DNA of 64,000 nt from Culex pipiens pallens (Eukaryota > Arthropoda > Insecta > Diptera > Culicidae). A program made the translations under genes and the position numbers. The DNA is taken from the NCBI RefSeq assembly GCF_016801865.2, contig NC_068939.1, forward strand, positions 154,944,240-155,008,239, read 5' to 3'. The notes under the pieces were generated by a model. That model made no database searches, was not told the origin of the DNA, and worked only from the letters and a program-made list of their open reading frames with translations. Shown one piece after another: positions 34,918-47,050 of the stretch; position 1 is the stretch's first letter; each line of letters starts with the position of its first letter.

Positions 34918-35233
34918 AAAAGTAAATCTTTCCCAGTTCCTGAGGGGAACACCCGTGAAGAGTATCGGGGCCGGCATTTACAAAGCGGAATCAGTAGCAG
35001 TTTTTCACTCAACTAATGTTAACATGTTTAGGTTAATGTTAACATTCCATAGGTCGCCTCCCTAAGGTGTCGTGATAAGGTCCAGTTTGTGACTATACAC
35101 TACCTTCCCTTTACTAAGCAATCGAATCCAGAAGGGAAAAGATCACCAGTTGTGTTGGTCCGAGCCGGGATTTGAACCCCGATCTACCGCTTACGAGGCG
35201 GAAGCGTTACCACTAGGCTACGTGGCTCGGTCT
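34918..35233 (-). mobile_element. tRNA-derived SINE, minus strand, 13-bp TSD
   Basis: ATTTATGAACAAA is duplicated exactly at 34905-34917 and 35234-35246. On the minus strand the head carries an A-box TAGCCTAGTGG and B-box GGTTCAAATCC and ends in a threonine-like anticodon loop (CTCGTAA). The acceptor and T stems have mismatches, so this is not a functional tRNA gene. The 3' body contains CCTTATCACGACACC-like sequence. It differs from the SINE at 1091. Confidence 0.87.
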
Positions 35234-35246
35234 ATTTATGAACAAA

Positions 35247-36840
35247 GCTTTTCATATATATGTCCATACATTTGTTATTATTAAATATTTTCAATTTAAA
35301 ACGCGAGCTTATTTTTCCCAATTTTAGAAAATCTCAAAATATCATATTATATTATTTAATATATTCGCTAAAAATATGATTTCCACTTTTGAAAATTTAA
35401 CGAAAATAATTCATGATTCATGAATTCATGAGTAACAGACAATTCAGGCTTAAAAATTTGCCATGCGCAAATCTGATTCAATGATTCCCAAAAGTTTCAT
35501 AGATATATTCTTCAAATGTATTCAAGTTTATTTGGTTGAAAATTGAATATGTATTTTAATGCACAGCAAACAGATTGTTAAAAAGGGTTAAGTGTGTCCT
35601 CATACCAAACCTTGACTTTTTTGACGATTTACATGATTTTAACCCCTTAAATTAAAGTCAATGTTTTCAAACCGGCAGAAAATTGATATTTTTCACCTTA
35701 TTGTTTTCATTAATCAATCGAATATTTATTTTAATCGATTTTGCAGCATTTGTTATAATTGTGTATAACCGCAGACAAAATTCTCAAAAAGATAAAATAT
35801 ATTTTTAAATTAAAATTGATATTTTTTTTTTGGTATACCATTTAAAATTATAAACATGTACTGGGCTGGGCTACACAATGTCCAAGTTCGTTTTTCTCAA
35901 GTGTTTTTCGATAATGCTTTTAAAAATTGTTTCGTAGAAAATTGCTGATAAAAAAACCGGGATAACTTTGATATTCACAGTGCTTATTACAAATGTTAGT
36001 TTAATAGTGAGAAAATTGAATTAATTGCGTCAAATAGATCGTTAGTAAGGTTTCTTTTAATGATTCATTTGAAAAAATCGCAATTTATTGTTTGTTTAAC
36101 TAAATTTATAAACATTTAAAAATATGTATCTAAATTTGAGGTTTAAGAAAAAAAATCATAATTGGTAAAAATTTTGTTAGAAATTGAATTTTTAATAAGA
36201 ATACCTTCGTTGCCCCCAAACCACTTATTAAACATGATTGATGAATTTACTTTTTAATGTCACCCCGGTTTACGGTAACAATTAGAAATATGCATTTTTC
36301 CAATCCAAAGTCAAATCAACAATGCTAAAACTGAAAATTGTAGAAAATTTTCTGAGCTATTGGAAAATATATTTTTTCAGGGCAGTACAAGGAGGAATAT
36401 TTTTAACTCAAATAAAGGCTATTTTCCTATACATTTTACGTAAAAGTAATTATAATTTGAAAACGATTATCACAATTTATCTAACTAGTTTTATTTTACA
36501 ATTTTGCATCCAATAATGATTTCAGATGTTGTTTTTCGGGTGAAGGAAAATATAGTTTAAAAAGTTTCCAGCTCTTCAAATTTTAAAATTCAATTCAAAG
36601 AATATTTTCAATTCAAACAATATTTAAAATATTTAAGTTCACAGAAAGAAAAGGCAAATTTCCAAAAATACATTGATTAAGCAACATTTGATTGATATAG
36701 CAAAAAAGAATAAGAACAAATGAATGTTTCTAGTAATTTTTTTTTTATTTAAAAAGCAAGGTCCTGATTTTCGGCTCAGAAATCAGAAATAACTCACTCA
36801 TCGAATCAAATACTTCTTAAATTTCCTTGCCTACTCCGTC
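35247..36840. other. AT-rich sequence, nothing recognised
   Basis: No coding exon or bounded element. Confidence 0.3.
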
Positions 36841-37360
36841 CGTCGACCCGAGTCACAAACAAATATGTTCAGAAAGAAGAGAATCTAACAAAATACCAGC
36901 GAGACGGTCACGTGACATGCACTGCCACAGTTTGCTGACAATTTAAATTTGGCATGGTGGAAATTGCTGCTAAATGTGCCTTTGATGTTGTGTAAACAAC
37001 AAAATTGAAAAATATTATTGATATCATTGATTTTAAGCAATTTCTTAAAAAGATCAAAGCAAGGCTGATCACATACTATTTTCAGTCAGCTTTGAGCGAC
37101 ATCGCGCAGTCAGCCTCTCTGAGCCATTCGCTGTACTACCCGATTGGAGTGAGAGGGAGAGCAAAGAGAGAGTGTTCAGTAGCGATTGGTGTGGAAGCCA
37201 CAAATGGTAGGAATAGTTTTCAAAAGCTGTCACGGACCGGAGGTTGGGCACTAGGTTGTAACATTGGGGTATAATATGGTTGTATGGAAAAATATTAAGT
37301 CGTCTAAATTTAGAGAGCACAGCAATTTTTAGTTCCTTTTGGGGTGCTAAACAACTCCCC
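36841..37360. other. Single-copy sequence, nothing recognised
   Basis: An 89-codon plus frame and a 97-codon minus frame overlap here. Neither resembles a known protein. Confidence 0.3.
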
Positions 37361-37521
37361 AAAGTTTGGGAACGATTGATTTAGTCCTCACTTTACGCAA
37401 AGTGATTCAACTCTCTTTGAGAAATTGCATGGGAAAAACTTTTTTTTTGGATTTCGAAATTTATAAAATTCACGATTCACGTTGTACTAAAACCGGATTC
37501 ATATTCGGATACTTTGGAAAG

Positions 37522-37702
37522 TCTTCTACAACTTTCCCGAAGAGAGTATGGTGCTAGCTTCCTCTTGAAAAACAGCTTCTCAAAACTCGTCTAAAACGTG
37601 TTTTTTTGCTCTAAAGTCACGTTTTAGACCAGTTTTAAAGACGCTTTACCTTTTTTTAAGGGCAAACTAGCACCATTACTTCTTCGGGAAAGTTGTAGAG
37701 CA
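37522..37702. repeat. Imperfect hairpin, about 90-bp arms
   Basis: CTTCTACAACTTTCCCGAAG near 37523 is mirrored by CTTCGGGAAAGTTGTAGAG near 37683, and TGGTGCTAGC is mirrored by CTAGCACCA. The centre is near 37612. It is probably the core of a small foldback element spanning about 37360-37800. No target duplication was identified. Confidence 0.65.
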
Positions 37703-37799
37703 CCTTTTAAGAACTATTTAAGGAGCAAAGTTGATCTTTCTTGATACTGTTTTAAATCCTATCGTATAAAGTTAAAATAAATCATAACTTTTCATTTAG

Positions 37800-40607
37800 T
37801 GTTAACGCCCTCCCTCATTCTGTCCAAAAAGCTTTGAATTTCCACCGAAAAGTGAAAGCATCGAGCAAACCCATTTAATTAACAGCCGCTTTATAATCAG
37901 CTTTCAAGTCATCCCTCGCACAAGAACTACCGGCTACGGTGGGAAATCTCTCCTCATCGCAGCTTCCGTTGTTGCTGCTGCAGGTGCCTTCACTGCATAA
38001 TCCCTGGCATGGCTCTTCAACACGGCGAAGAATTACGTAATCACCTGGCTTCGTAGCATCAGAGCTTGTGTGATGATGTAACACATATTCCTCCCTCCCC
38101 CCTCCTGCCACACTTTCAATTTACATATTCTGATGCTCTCTGCCACCGTACACAGTCGGTGAACTCTTTAACTTCGTGGCGGACGCTCTTCAAAATCCCA
38201 ATCTTCATCAACCGAGCGATGTTCTAAGCGCGCGGCGAGGTTAAAAACCAGTCATGCCAGATTTACAGATTTTTCGATCCCAAAAATCACGAAAATCTGT
38301 AAATACAGTTTTTTTGAAATGATTACATTTAAAAAAATTCAACAATTTAGTAATTGAATTATGCTTTAATATGATTAGGAAGCTTAAATAAGCAATCTGC
38401 AAAATTAACATGATACAGATAAAATACAGATTTATTTTTTAGGAAATACAGATCTCTCATAAAATAATCTGGCATCGTTGGTTAAAACAGGGCGGGGGAC
38501 TCTCCAGGGATGATGCTACGCGTAAATGTTGCTCTTCCAGCTGGCGCTCATAATTTATGGAGGGCCCTTCTGAGCTGGGCTTTTCCTTCCCAGAAGTAGC
38601 CCGCACGCTGAGGGTGGTTCTTGGGGCATGGAAATAAAAAGTTGACTTGACTTGGAGATTCAAACCCGTGATGTCTCGCTTGCGACAACGCTGCTTGCTT
38701 TCTCGTTCTCTCTTTTAAACCATCTTCGTGTGACGCATCGAGTGAAGCAAGGAAACGATTCTTGTCAGACCTCCCTCGTTTGGGTGTAGTCATGAAGCTC
38801 AACAAGCTGCTCACGGGACACCCCTTTTCCGTGTACCTTATCCAACTTTGCGAGCTTGTACTCGTTTCCCGGAAGTGGCGTCCGCCCTGGGGAGGGGGCC
38901 AGGCAGAATGGATTTTAATTTTCATGAATATCTGATAATTGCCCTTTCCCATTTAGCCCCTCCGGGCAGGTTGAAGCTGATGCCGCAGGGGGGATCCTAG
39001 ATCCCCAAGGCTAGACTCGGTGATGCAGGTCAAGTTTGCAATCTGCGCCGAACGGGATGAACCATGGCGGGGTTTAATCGATTTTCAATGAGATTATACA
39101 CTTTGTTGATGCGAGCGGAGCGTGCCAACCGGGAAAAGGAGGAAACTTTTTTTGCTGAGAATTTTTTTTGCACATTTTTCGAGATTTACTTCGATGCATC
39201 TTCTTTTTTCCATTTTTCGTGATGGAAACTGCGAAGCGCACTTGGGTGGTAGAGTGCCCTAGAACTTGGAGTGGCCCGCCCCCACTTGACATTGTTTCCT
39301 TCAGAAAAAAGAGCTGCGCGCTGGAATGAAATGCTAACTCTGATGGATTTTTTTTTCTTGAAAAAACAGTTGTCTAGTCGTGAGGAGGATTTTTTTTATG
39401 TTTCAAAGTTAATTTTGCAAATTTCAACAAACATAAATCTTAACAATTTATCTCGCGCAACACGTGGCCGGATTAGTGCCGCAAATCGATCCGCACAAAA
39501 CCGCGTCGAAAACCAGACCGATTAGGTCGTTCATTAATTACTATCTCTCCCCAACCCCCCGTAGTGGAGAGGGGGGGAGGATTCAAAAATTAATTAGAAT
39601 AATCCTTTACCCATCAACACCCGTAAATTGGGGCTAATCGGATCATCGGATTGCGTGCTCCTAGGTCATCGCGCGAATTAGGGAGGGTTGGGGCGCGAAT
39701 GACCTAGAAATGGCCGTACTCATCAAACGCCAATTTCCATATTTATATCCGCGCCGCTGCAATTGATTTCTGACGATTGCGAGGCGCTGGTGACGCCGGG
39801 ATGACACCGCCGATTTGGTTCTAAATTGGATGATGGAGTGAAAATGGACGTGCGATGTCTATATTTTTGATTGGTATTTACGGTGCTATTCTAGTGGTTG
39901 AATAGTTTACAGCTGGGTTGGTCCCACTTACGTGACGCTAATCGTAATAGGATCAGATGGATTTTGTCGGCGCAGAATTACATATGGAATGAATCAACTT
40001 TTTTTATTTATAAATTTTAATTGAGTAAATTCTGAATAGCAATCGAACAAAACCAATCAAAAATCTGTACAATTTATTTTCCATCAATTCCAGTTATTTG
40101 ATGTTATTGAAAGACGAAACTAAAAAAAGGAGGTCGTACAAACAAAAAAATATTTCCGAATGTTAAATTATTTATGATCATTTATCACTTTTGCACGTCA
40201 TTAAACATTTAAATTTAAATGCAATTTGATGTAAATTTGCAACAAAGCATACGTAAAAACATGATTTTACATGTAATTCAACCGTTTACGTCGAATCTTA
40301 AGTTTACATAAACTGAGTTTACATGTGATTCATTTTTTCCGTGTCGAGTAAATTCACATATTTTTTTTCTGTATAGTTTCAATGAAATATGTTGATTTTC
40401 TCCCGAACTCGTCTTTTTGTGGATATCGCGCGCGACACGTCGAAAAACTGAGATTTCGTCGACACTTTATTTTTCATAATCTTACGTGAAATCTCCTGAG
40501 CAATCTGATAAAAAATAATTTACTAATACTTTAAATATGAATTTTATGTATTATTACTCCCAGAAAATGCAGCCCATCAGTATGGGAAACCTACTTGACC
40601 GAAATGT
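37800..40607. other. Single-copy island, then AT-rich
   Basis: 37860-39870 is non-repetitive with GC-rich patches. A 134-codon minus frame (38548-38952) has no domain I know and is not called. 40000-40600 is AT-rich, with a TTTACAT-rich stretch near 40230-40380 that resembles the TA-type MITEs. Confidence 0.3.
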
Positions 40608-40609
40608 CA

Positions 40610-41620
40610 CCCAAGTAACATTCTAGGTTATATCGTAGCTGTTACAACCGCTATAAAAATATCAGCCAAAAACAACATCAAAACCACTTAGTCTTAACAA
40701 CCTTGAAAGGCCTATTTTTAAAACCTTCAAAGGAGCTCAAGACTTTACAATTAAATCTTAACAACCTCCTCAAAGCCTTAATAAAACCTTTGTTGAAACC
40801 TAGTCAGGAGTTATGGCAAAATGACGTCTTCAAACGTCTTATTCCAAACTAGTTTTATTCTAGCAAAACAAAAAGTCTTCCTCTTGCCAAATAATAAAAA
40901 GGCGATGGTTTTCAAAAGTAGCGATGATCAAATAAAAGATGTTGGAGGTAATTAAAATAATTTGAGAGCTTATTTCTCGCAATTTACCTGCGGTTGAATT
41001 TTATTGATAAATATGAGGGAGATAGAGCCAAAAAAATCCACTCGCTTCATCAAAAATAATTCTATTGTTATTATAGTTCTTCATAAAAAAAATATTCAAA
41101 TTATTTTTGAAGCTCTATGGCTTTGCTTATTTTGTCCAAAATTTAGCATAAATGTGTGTGTTCAACAAATTTTGATCAAATTTATTGCTTTTTCTATTTC
41201 TTCTATTAAGATGGCGGTCAATCACATTCAATCAGACCTCGCGTTTAGCGCCATATTTATGCATTGCTATTTGGCCGCGATAAATGCTTTTTTAGGAGCT
41301 TATGGTTTTTAGTAAGCATTATGCATGCCTAATAGCACTTGACAGCTACAACACCCTTGGTTTTAAAGAAGCATGCGATAAAATCGTTTGGCATGGCATT
41401 GACATCGGGTTTTCAAGACTCTCTTAAATCTTTCATAAAACCTTAGTATAAGCCATTTTATTGTCACCATTGTCTATCCGAGGCATAAAACCTTCAAAGA
41501 ACAACTTAATCAGCCCATGCTTATTGGTTGCTGCGAATGTCGGAATAAAACTAACAAGAAATCAAGATGCTTTAATAAAACCTCAATAAAACTAGGTTGA
41601 GTTTGAAAATGTTACTTGGG
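40610..41620 (-). mobile_element. MITE, CCCAAGTAACATT family, copy A (1011 bp)
   Basis: The ends are CCCAAGTAACATT and AATGTTACTTGGG, with CA duplicated at 40608-40609 and 41621-41622. Read in reverse it is colinear with 50111-50950: CAACCAATAAGCATG, then GGTTTTATGCCTCGG. A 102-codon frame inside is AT-rich and not protein-like. Confidence 0.83.
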
Positions 41621-41664
41621 CAAGCTCATATAGGCATTTATCTAATTTCGGCATATTTCGGCAT

Positions 41665-41785
41665 TAAGATGCTGTGGGGCGCGGGTTCGATTCCCGCCTT
41701 TTTTCGTTTCGGAGCTTTTCGTTCAATGTTTGTCCCGTTTAATATTAGTATTCAGTCTGCAAAGACGGTGTGAATATCATTGTGA
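41665..41785 (+). mobile_element. SINE fragment lacking the A-box
   Basis: It begins inside a tRNA-like head (GATGCTGTGG, then a perfect B-box GGTTCGATTCC). It continues with TTTGTCCCGTTTA and CAGTCTGCAAAGACGGTGTG, which match the body of the minus-strand SINE at 55150-55295. The 5' half of the head is missing. Confidence 0.65.
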
Positions 41786-41795
41786 ACTGTTCATC

Positions 41796-41868
41796 GGTCT
41801 GATAGCCGAGCGGGCTGAGGCACTAGTCCTCACGGCGTGTGCTGGGTTTGAATCCCGTCGGTTGCAAC
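41796..41868 (+). mobile_element. Second tRNA-like module (leucine/serine-like), SINE head or tRNA relic
   Basis: A-box GATAGCCGAGCGGGCTGAGG and B-box GGTTTGAATCC are spaced as in a class II-like tRNA, but the acceptor stem and variable arm are not convincing. It lies only about 10 bp after the SINE fragment at 41665-41785, so the two may form one dimeric element or be a chance neighbour pair. Confidence 0.55.
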
Positions 41869-41879
41869 TTATTTTTGTG

Positions 41880-42244
41880 TAGAAAAACTGTATATGCAGT
41901 GCTTAACATTCTCGCGAAGGTGATGGGCATTCTTTTTCATGCGATTTTCCCATCCGATTTTATGTATGATATGACTTTGTCAAATATTAGGTCAAATTTT
42001 TCCAACTCTGAACTATATTTCCTTGAAAGTCCAACAAATTACTTTTTTTTCGAGTCCAAATGTGCGAAAATCGGTTAAAACGGCGCGAAAATTGACTACA
42101 AATGCAATTTTTGACCCAACCTTGGCGTATGTCACCCTAAAGGCAAAAAAAAAAAAGACTGAATTATTCCGTTTGTTTTGGTTTGTGCTCTTTTCATATG
42201 GAACAGTTTGTTACAATAGATATTTGGTACCTTTGAAAAAAAAG
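41880..42244. repeat. Fragment of the inverted-repeat family of 32660-33125
   Basis: Shares AACTATATTTCCTTGAAAG.CCAAC, AATTTTTG.CCCA.CCTT and GTCACCCTAA phrases, then a GTTTGTGCTCTTTTCA block matching about 33210. No flanking duplication found. It is interrupted at its right by the retroposon at 42267. Confidence 0.5.
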
Positions 42245-42266
42245 GCTGACATTTTTGCAATATTGC

Positions 42267-43132
42267 ATAGCATAGCATAGCATTGGTGTCTACCCGTAGC
42301 TGCTACTTCGTTATTGACCAGGACCCCCAAACATTGCTCCGTGGACCACAGATGAAAAGTAGGAACCAATCATCACCCCTTCGCAATTTTCAAAGGTCCC
42401 TATCATGCTGATCAATACCGACGCCGGCCACGACCAGAGGTAAGACACGGGGAAGTGGATGGGAATGTTAGTCCGATACTTGAGTGATGGGACCGCCAAA
42501 TCGACTGCGTCTCCGACAAAGTATCACATGAGTTTTGAGGGGTTAGTAAGATGGGTATGAGGTCAGGATTCACTGTGGTAGGTGATGCGACCATAAGCAA
42601 TTTGTTTATCGGTTGAAATTTTAAAAATCTTAGGCAGCCGGCTGCGGAAAGATAGCTATCTAGGGATTTAAATATAGTATTAATTCGACCGCGATTCTCC
42701 AGAAATTCTCCGTCGGCGTGCCTTCCGATCAACGGTGATGTAGGAAGGGCTTCATTTATTGAAATGATTTTCTATAATAAGCCTTAAAAAATATTCGACG
42801 GCGTGCCTTCCAATCATCAATGATATAGAAAGGGCTTAATCCAGCAATACGACTTGCTAGTCTAAAAAAAATAGGTACGTTTTTATAGAAAACTATAAAT
42901 AGAGAACAACACAGAAAAAACTCATCGGCCAACGAACGCGAGTGGAAAAAAAAACAATGAAAAAAAAGAAGGTAAAAAAACAGAACTGCGCGTCCCGAAA
43001 AGCACCACACTACTGATGCCATTATTTAATTATAATAGCCAATCACCCCATGCACTCGAACAGCGACACAAAAGAGACGGAAAATAACACGAAAAAACAG
43101 GACTGCGCGTCCACACCGGCACCGCACTACTC
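42267..43132 (-). mobile_element. Non-LTR-like retroposon, minus strand, 22-bp TSD (866 bp)
   Basis: A perfect 22-bp duplication (GCTGACATTTTTGC and on) lies at 42245-42266 and 43133-43154. Read on the minus strand the 5' end carries two versions of a GTAGTGYGGTGC..GGACGCGCAGTYCTG module. The 3' region contains CGGTATTGATCAGCATGATA and GTAGCAGCTACG. The tail is an ATGCT pentamer repeat. A 'ctccgtcggcgtgccttcc' block occurs twice (42708 and 42798). An 88-codon minus frame is low-complexity and not called. Non-autonomous. Confidence 0.82.
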
Positions 43133-43179
43133 GCTGACATTTTTGCAATATTGCTCTACAAAAAATTGGTATTACGCAT

Positions 43180-45299
43180 TAGCCTGTCCCATTTTGAGGT
43201 CATGTTGAGGAATTTCAGGTGCTCACTTCTTAAATGATAGATTATGATGTTAGGAACAATGTTTTCTTAGACAAGAAAAAATAATAAAATACTTTCTCGC
43301 ACCCCCTAGTCGATTTACTGAAAAAAGTCACTTTTTTGAACAAATTTTCTAAAATCGCTTGGAATCAATACAAAAACTGTTTCGATCAGGTGTGTATTAT
43401 CTTCAAACGATAGGTTTTTGTCCATAGATTAAGATGCACTATCAATATTGGACCAAAATTTAAGTTTTTGGACTCTCCCAGGCGGATTTGTGTCGAAAAA
43501 ATCGCATTTTTTCGAAACTTTTTTCAGAAATGTTCATCTAATTTAGGGTAGCCTATTTTTCCCAGTGAAACCAATACATGCAGCTTATAGGAAATTTCAT
43601 GACGAACATTTTTCCCTCTGAGAAAATCCAATTTCGACACTCCAGAGCCGAGATATTTGAGTTTTAGTGAGGAAAAAAGTGCTAATTTTCAAAATTTCTC
43701 AGAATTCAGAAGCAAGGCCTACTAATTACACGATGTAGCAAGCATATGTCTCAAAGGTCAGGGTATGCTTTTTTATAGTAATTTTGGCTGCTGAATCCGA
43801 ATCTAAAATCAAATTTCGTGTAAACAGTAATGTTTTGGAGCTACACCCTTTTGGAATGTTATTTGCGTGTTTAAGAGGCAGTTTTTGTAAATATTGCTCG
43901 GTTTGTTCTAGAGGTCGTATCGAGGTGCTCCGATTTGGATGAAATTTCAGCGTTTGTTTGTCTATACATGAGATGAACTCATGCCAAATATGAGCCCTCT
44001 ACGATAAAGGGAAGTGGGGTAAAACGGGCATTGAAGTTTGAATTTTCCGAGGATTTCGAATATGACAAAAGTGAGACTAAAAAGTGCCGCTATGGATGCC
44101 TACAGGACAATAACTAACGTTGTAAAATGTTTGTTATAGAAAAATCGAAAAACTATGAGAAAAACTGCGATTGGCCAAAAAGTTATTACCGTAGGCTTAT
44201 AGTCCATGAAATTTTCAACTTTTGAACTAAAAGAGTATGGGTGTTGCTGGCTGTTGCAAAAAGATATTGAGGTTTAAAAAAAACATTTTTAACAGTAATT
44301 TGCAAAAGCTATGAGAAAATGTTAAACCAATCCTGGATGTCTATGGCTCATTTTGAAGTGCTTCAAAAGACCTTTCGAATGCATCTAAGAGAGTTGGAAT
44401 TGATGAAGTTTGACTAAAATGCGAGCAATTTAAAGATTTTTTATGTTTTTTGGACCTCAAACTTCAATGCCCGTTTTACCCTACTTCCCTTTGTCGTAGA
44501 GGGCTCATATTTGGCATGAGTTCATCTCATGTATAGACAAACAAACGCTGAAAGTTTCATCCAAATCGGAGCACCTCGATACGACCTCTAGAACAAACCG
44601 AGCAATATTTACAAAAACTGCCTCTTAAACACGCAAATAACATTCCAAAACGGTGTAGCTCCAAAACATTACTGTTTACACGAAATTTGATTTTAGATTC
44701 GGATTCAGCAGCCAAAATTACTATAAAAAAGCATACCCTGACCTTTGAGACATATGCTTGCTACATCGTGTAATTAGTAGGCCTTGCTTCTGAATTCTGA
44801 GAAATTTTGAAAATTAGCACAAATATCTCGGCTCTGGAGTGTCGAAATTGGATTTTCTCAGAGGGAAAAATGTTCGCCATGAAATTTCCTATAAGCTGCA
44901 TGTATTGGTTTCACTGGGAAAAATAGGCTACCCTAAATTAGATGAACATTTCTGAAAAAAGTTTCGAAAAAATGCGATTTTTTCGACACAAATCCGCCTG
45001 GGAGAGTCCAAAAACTTAAATTTTGGTCCAATATTGATAGTGCATCTTAATCTATGGACAAAAACCTATCGTTTGAAGATAATACACACCTGATCGAAAC
45101 AGTTTTTGTATTGATTCCAAGCGATTTTAGAAAATTTGTTCAAAAAAGTGACTTTTTTCAGTAAATCGACTAGGGGGTGCGAGAAAGTATTTTATTATTT
45201 TTTCTTGTCTAAGAAAACATTGTTCCTAACATCATAATCTATCATTTAAGAAGTGAGCACCTGAAATTCCTCAACATGACCTCAAAATGGGACAGGCTA
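43180..45299. mobile_element. 2.1-kb foldback element with near-identical 0.85-kb arms
   Basis: TAGCCTGTCCCATTTTGAGG at the left is the exact complement of the right end. TTACGCAT is duplicated at 43172-43179 and 45300-45307. The left arm (about 43180-44041) and right arm (about 44458-45299) differ by only a few bases in the stretches compared. The 416-bp loop has no significant frame. The 8-bp duplication suggests hAT-like mobilisation. It is probably young. Confidence 0.92.
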
Positions 45300-45325
45300 T
45301 TACGCATGCATACCATTAGTTTTAA

Positions 45326-45865
45326 CCCTCCAATGGGCATATTTTTGTTCGCATTCCCGTGCATAAGAGGTCATTTTTAGAAAATTTTGTTCTACGCAAA
45401 GCCTTACTTCTCTTGTTTTATGTTTTTCTTGTATTATTTTTAAGTATTTTTAGTTGCTCTTTCCTTGTTTAGATTATGGTTGTTCATGATATAATTAGAA
45501 TTATTCTAGCACCTGCTATCATTAGCTTTAACTTTTTAGTTTTTTTTCATGAGTTTACAATCTTTATTACAATTTTTTGCTTGTTTTTTACCATTTTCTG
45601 CTAAATATTGTTAGCATTATCATAATTGAAGAAAAATGCTTCTTGGACATCACAGCAAGTACTGCATACATATTTTACATAAAATGTTAGAGTTGATTGT
45701 GAATAACACAACGAAAGTTGACTACAGAAAAATAACATCAAAAACATTGGCAAAGTCTCACAAAAAAATTCAAACATTCTTACATTTTAAAAGTTCTGCG
45801 TTTCAATGCTTTTCAAAGATCAAAAAATTGGTTGAAATTAGAAATAATAGGCGAATTTTTTGAAC
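45326..45865 (+). repeat. Copy of the TTAA/CCCTCTAC repeat family, right end lost
   Basis: Begins TTAA (45322-45325) then CCCTCCAATGGGCA. The interior carries GAGGTCATTTTTAGAAAA, GTTCTACGCAAAGCC, ACATTGGCAAAGTC and TTTCAATGCTTTTCAAAGATC phrases in the family order. The 3' GTAGAGGG terminus is absent. Confidence 0.6.
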
Positions 45866-47050
45866 CTTTTGAATATTTGATACTCAAATTGCAAAAAACT
45901 TGAAATAATGTACAGTTTTCAACAAAAAAAGGTGTTTTGTAAAATTTAGATTTTTAACTGAAAAAATTAGAAATATCTGATAATTTGATACTTGATACTG
46001 TAGACATAATTTTTTTTTATTTTGTAAGAATATTTACGACGACTGTCGAAATTTAAGCAAAATACCAAACAAAAAAAATTGCTTGTGGAATTTTGACGTT
46101 GGAATTACGACGTTTTGCGAAAAAAGCAGATTTTTTTAAATCTACTATTGGTGCAATATACAAAATTCGTATAATTTGATACCCATAAAGAAAAACATAC
46201 AATATGAGTATTTTTTTCAAAGATTCAAGCATTTTTTCATAATTACCTTCTTCATACAAATTTTGAGCCTGTCATAAAATGGTTGGTTCAAAAATACATA
46301 AAAATCCATAACTTGAGAAGGAAATTTCTTATTGAGTTGTAGGTTGTAAGAATATTCCGAAAAAATTGTAGGCTTTTTGAAAAAAATTAAATCAAATAAA
46401 TATTTTTTTATCACAAAAACTCGACTTGAAAAAAATCATCACCTTTATTTTCCAAATTTATAGAAAGATGTTCTGCTTTAACGTATTTTTATCACAGCGA
46501 TTCCACGTCAAACCAACAGGCTCCTAATTTAAAGTGCCCTGCTTTGGCTCAAATTAGGCATGGGAGTTCTTTGGTCAGAATAATTAAACCCGTATTCTTA
46601 TTTGTTTGGCGATTAGGGTGGTCCTATCCGAAATAGGGTGGTCCAAAAATTTGATGTTTTTTGCAAACATCATTTTTCAAAAAAAAAAAAACAATTAAGT
46701 CTCTAGAACAGCTGAACCGTTTTTCAACTTGCCACGTAACAAAAGAAATGTGATAAGTTGGGCTTCGAAAAAAAGCTGAATAAAAAAAATATGTACATAT
46801 CAAAAAATACTTTGTTTGCAGATTTGGAGGTATCGGGACCAAAACGCACACAGATGAAATATTTTTATCATGATTTTTAGAATGTTTTACGTAACAAATT
46901 TTAAGATTATGATTTTCCGAATAAAAATTATCGGATTTTGTTAAATAAATTGAACATACAGCACCATGCGTCTATAGCGAAATGTACTGGGAACATTGAA
47001 CCTAACAATGTCTTCTATGGCATTGGAATTCTCAGAAAATATTTTGATAA
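45866..47050. other. AT-rich repeat debris
   Basis: Includes TTAGGGTGGTCC phrases near 46615-46650 related to the family at 32660. No intact element and no coding exon. Confidence 0.35.

Noticed and set aside
35165..35232. tRNA-Thr-like gene on the minus strand
   Set aside because: Acceptor and T-stem mismatches and a long 3' body with a flanking 13-bp duplication show it is the head of a SINE.
38548..38952. 134-codon minus frame
   Set aside because: No recognisable motif. It crosses sequence with homopolymer runs and lacks a convincing start context or neighbours.
41004..41312. 102-codon plus frame
   Set aside because: Lies wholly inside a non-autonomous element, and the corresponding region of its sister copy does not preserve it.
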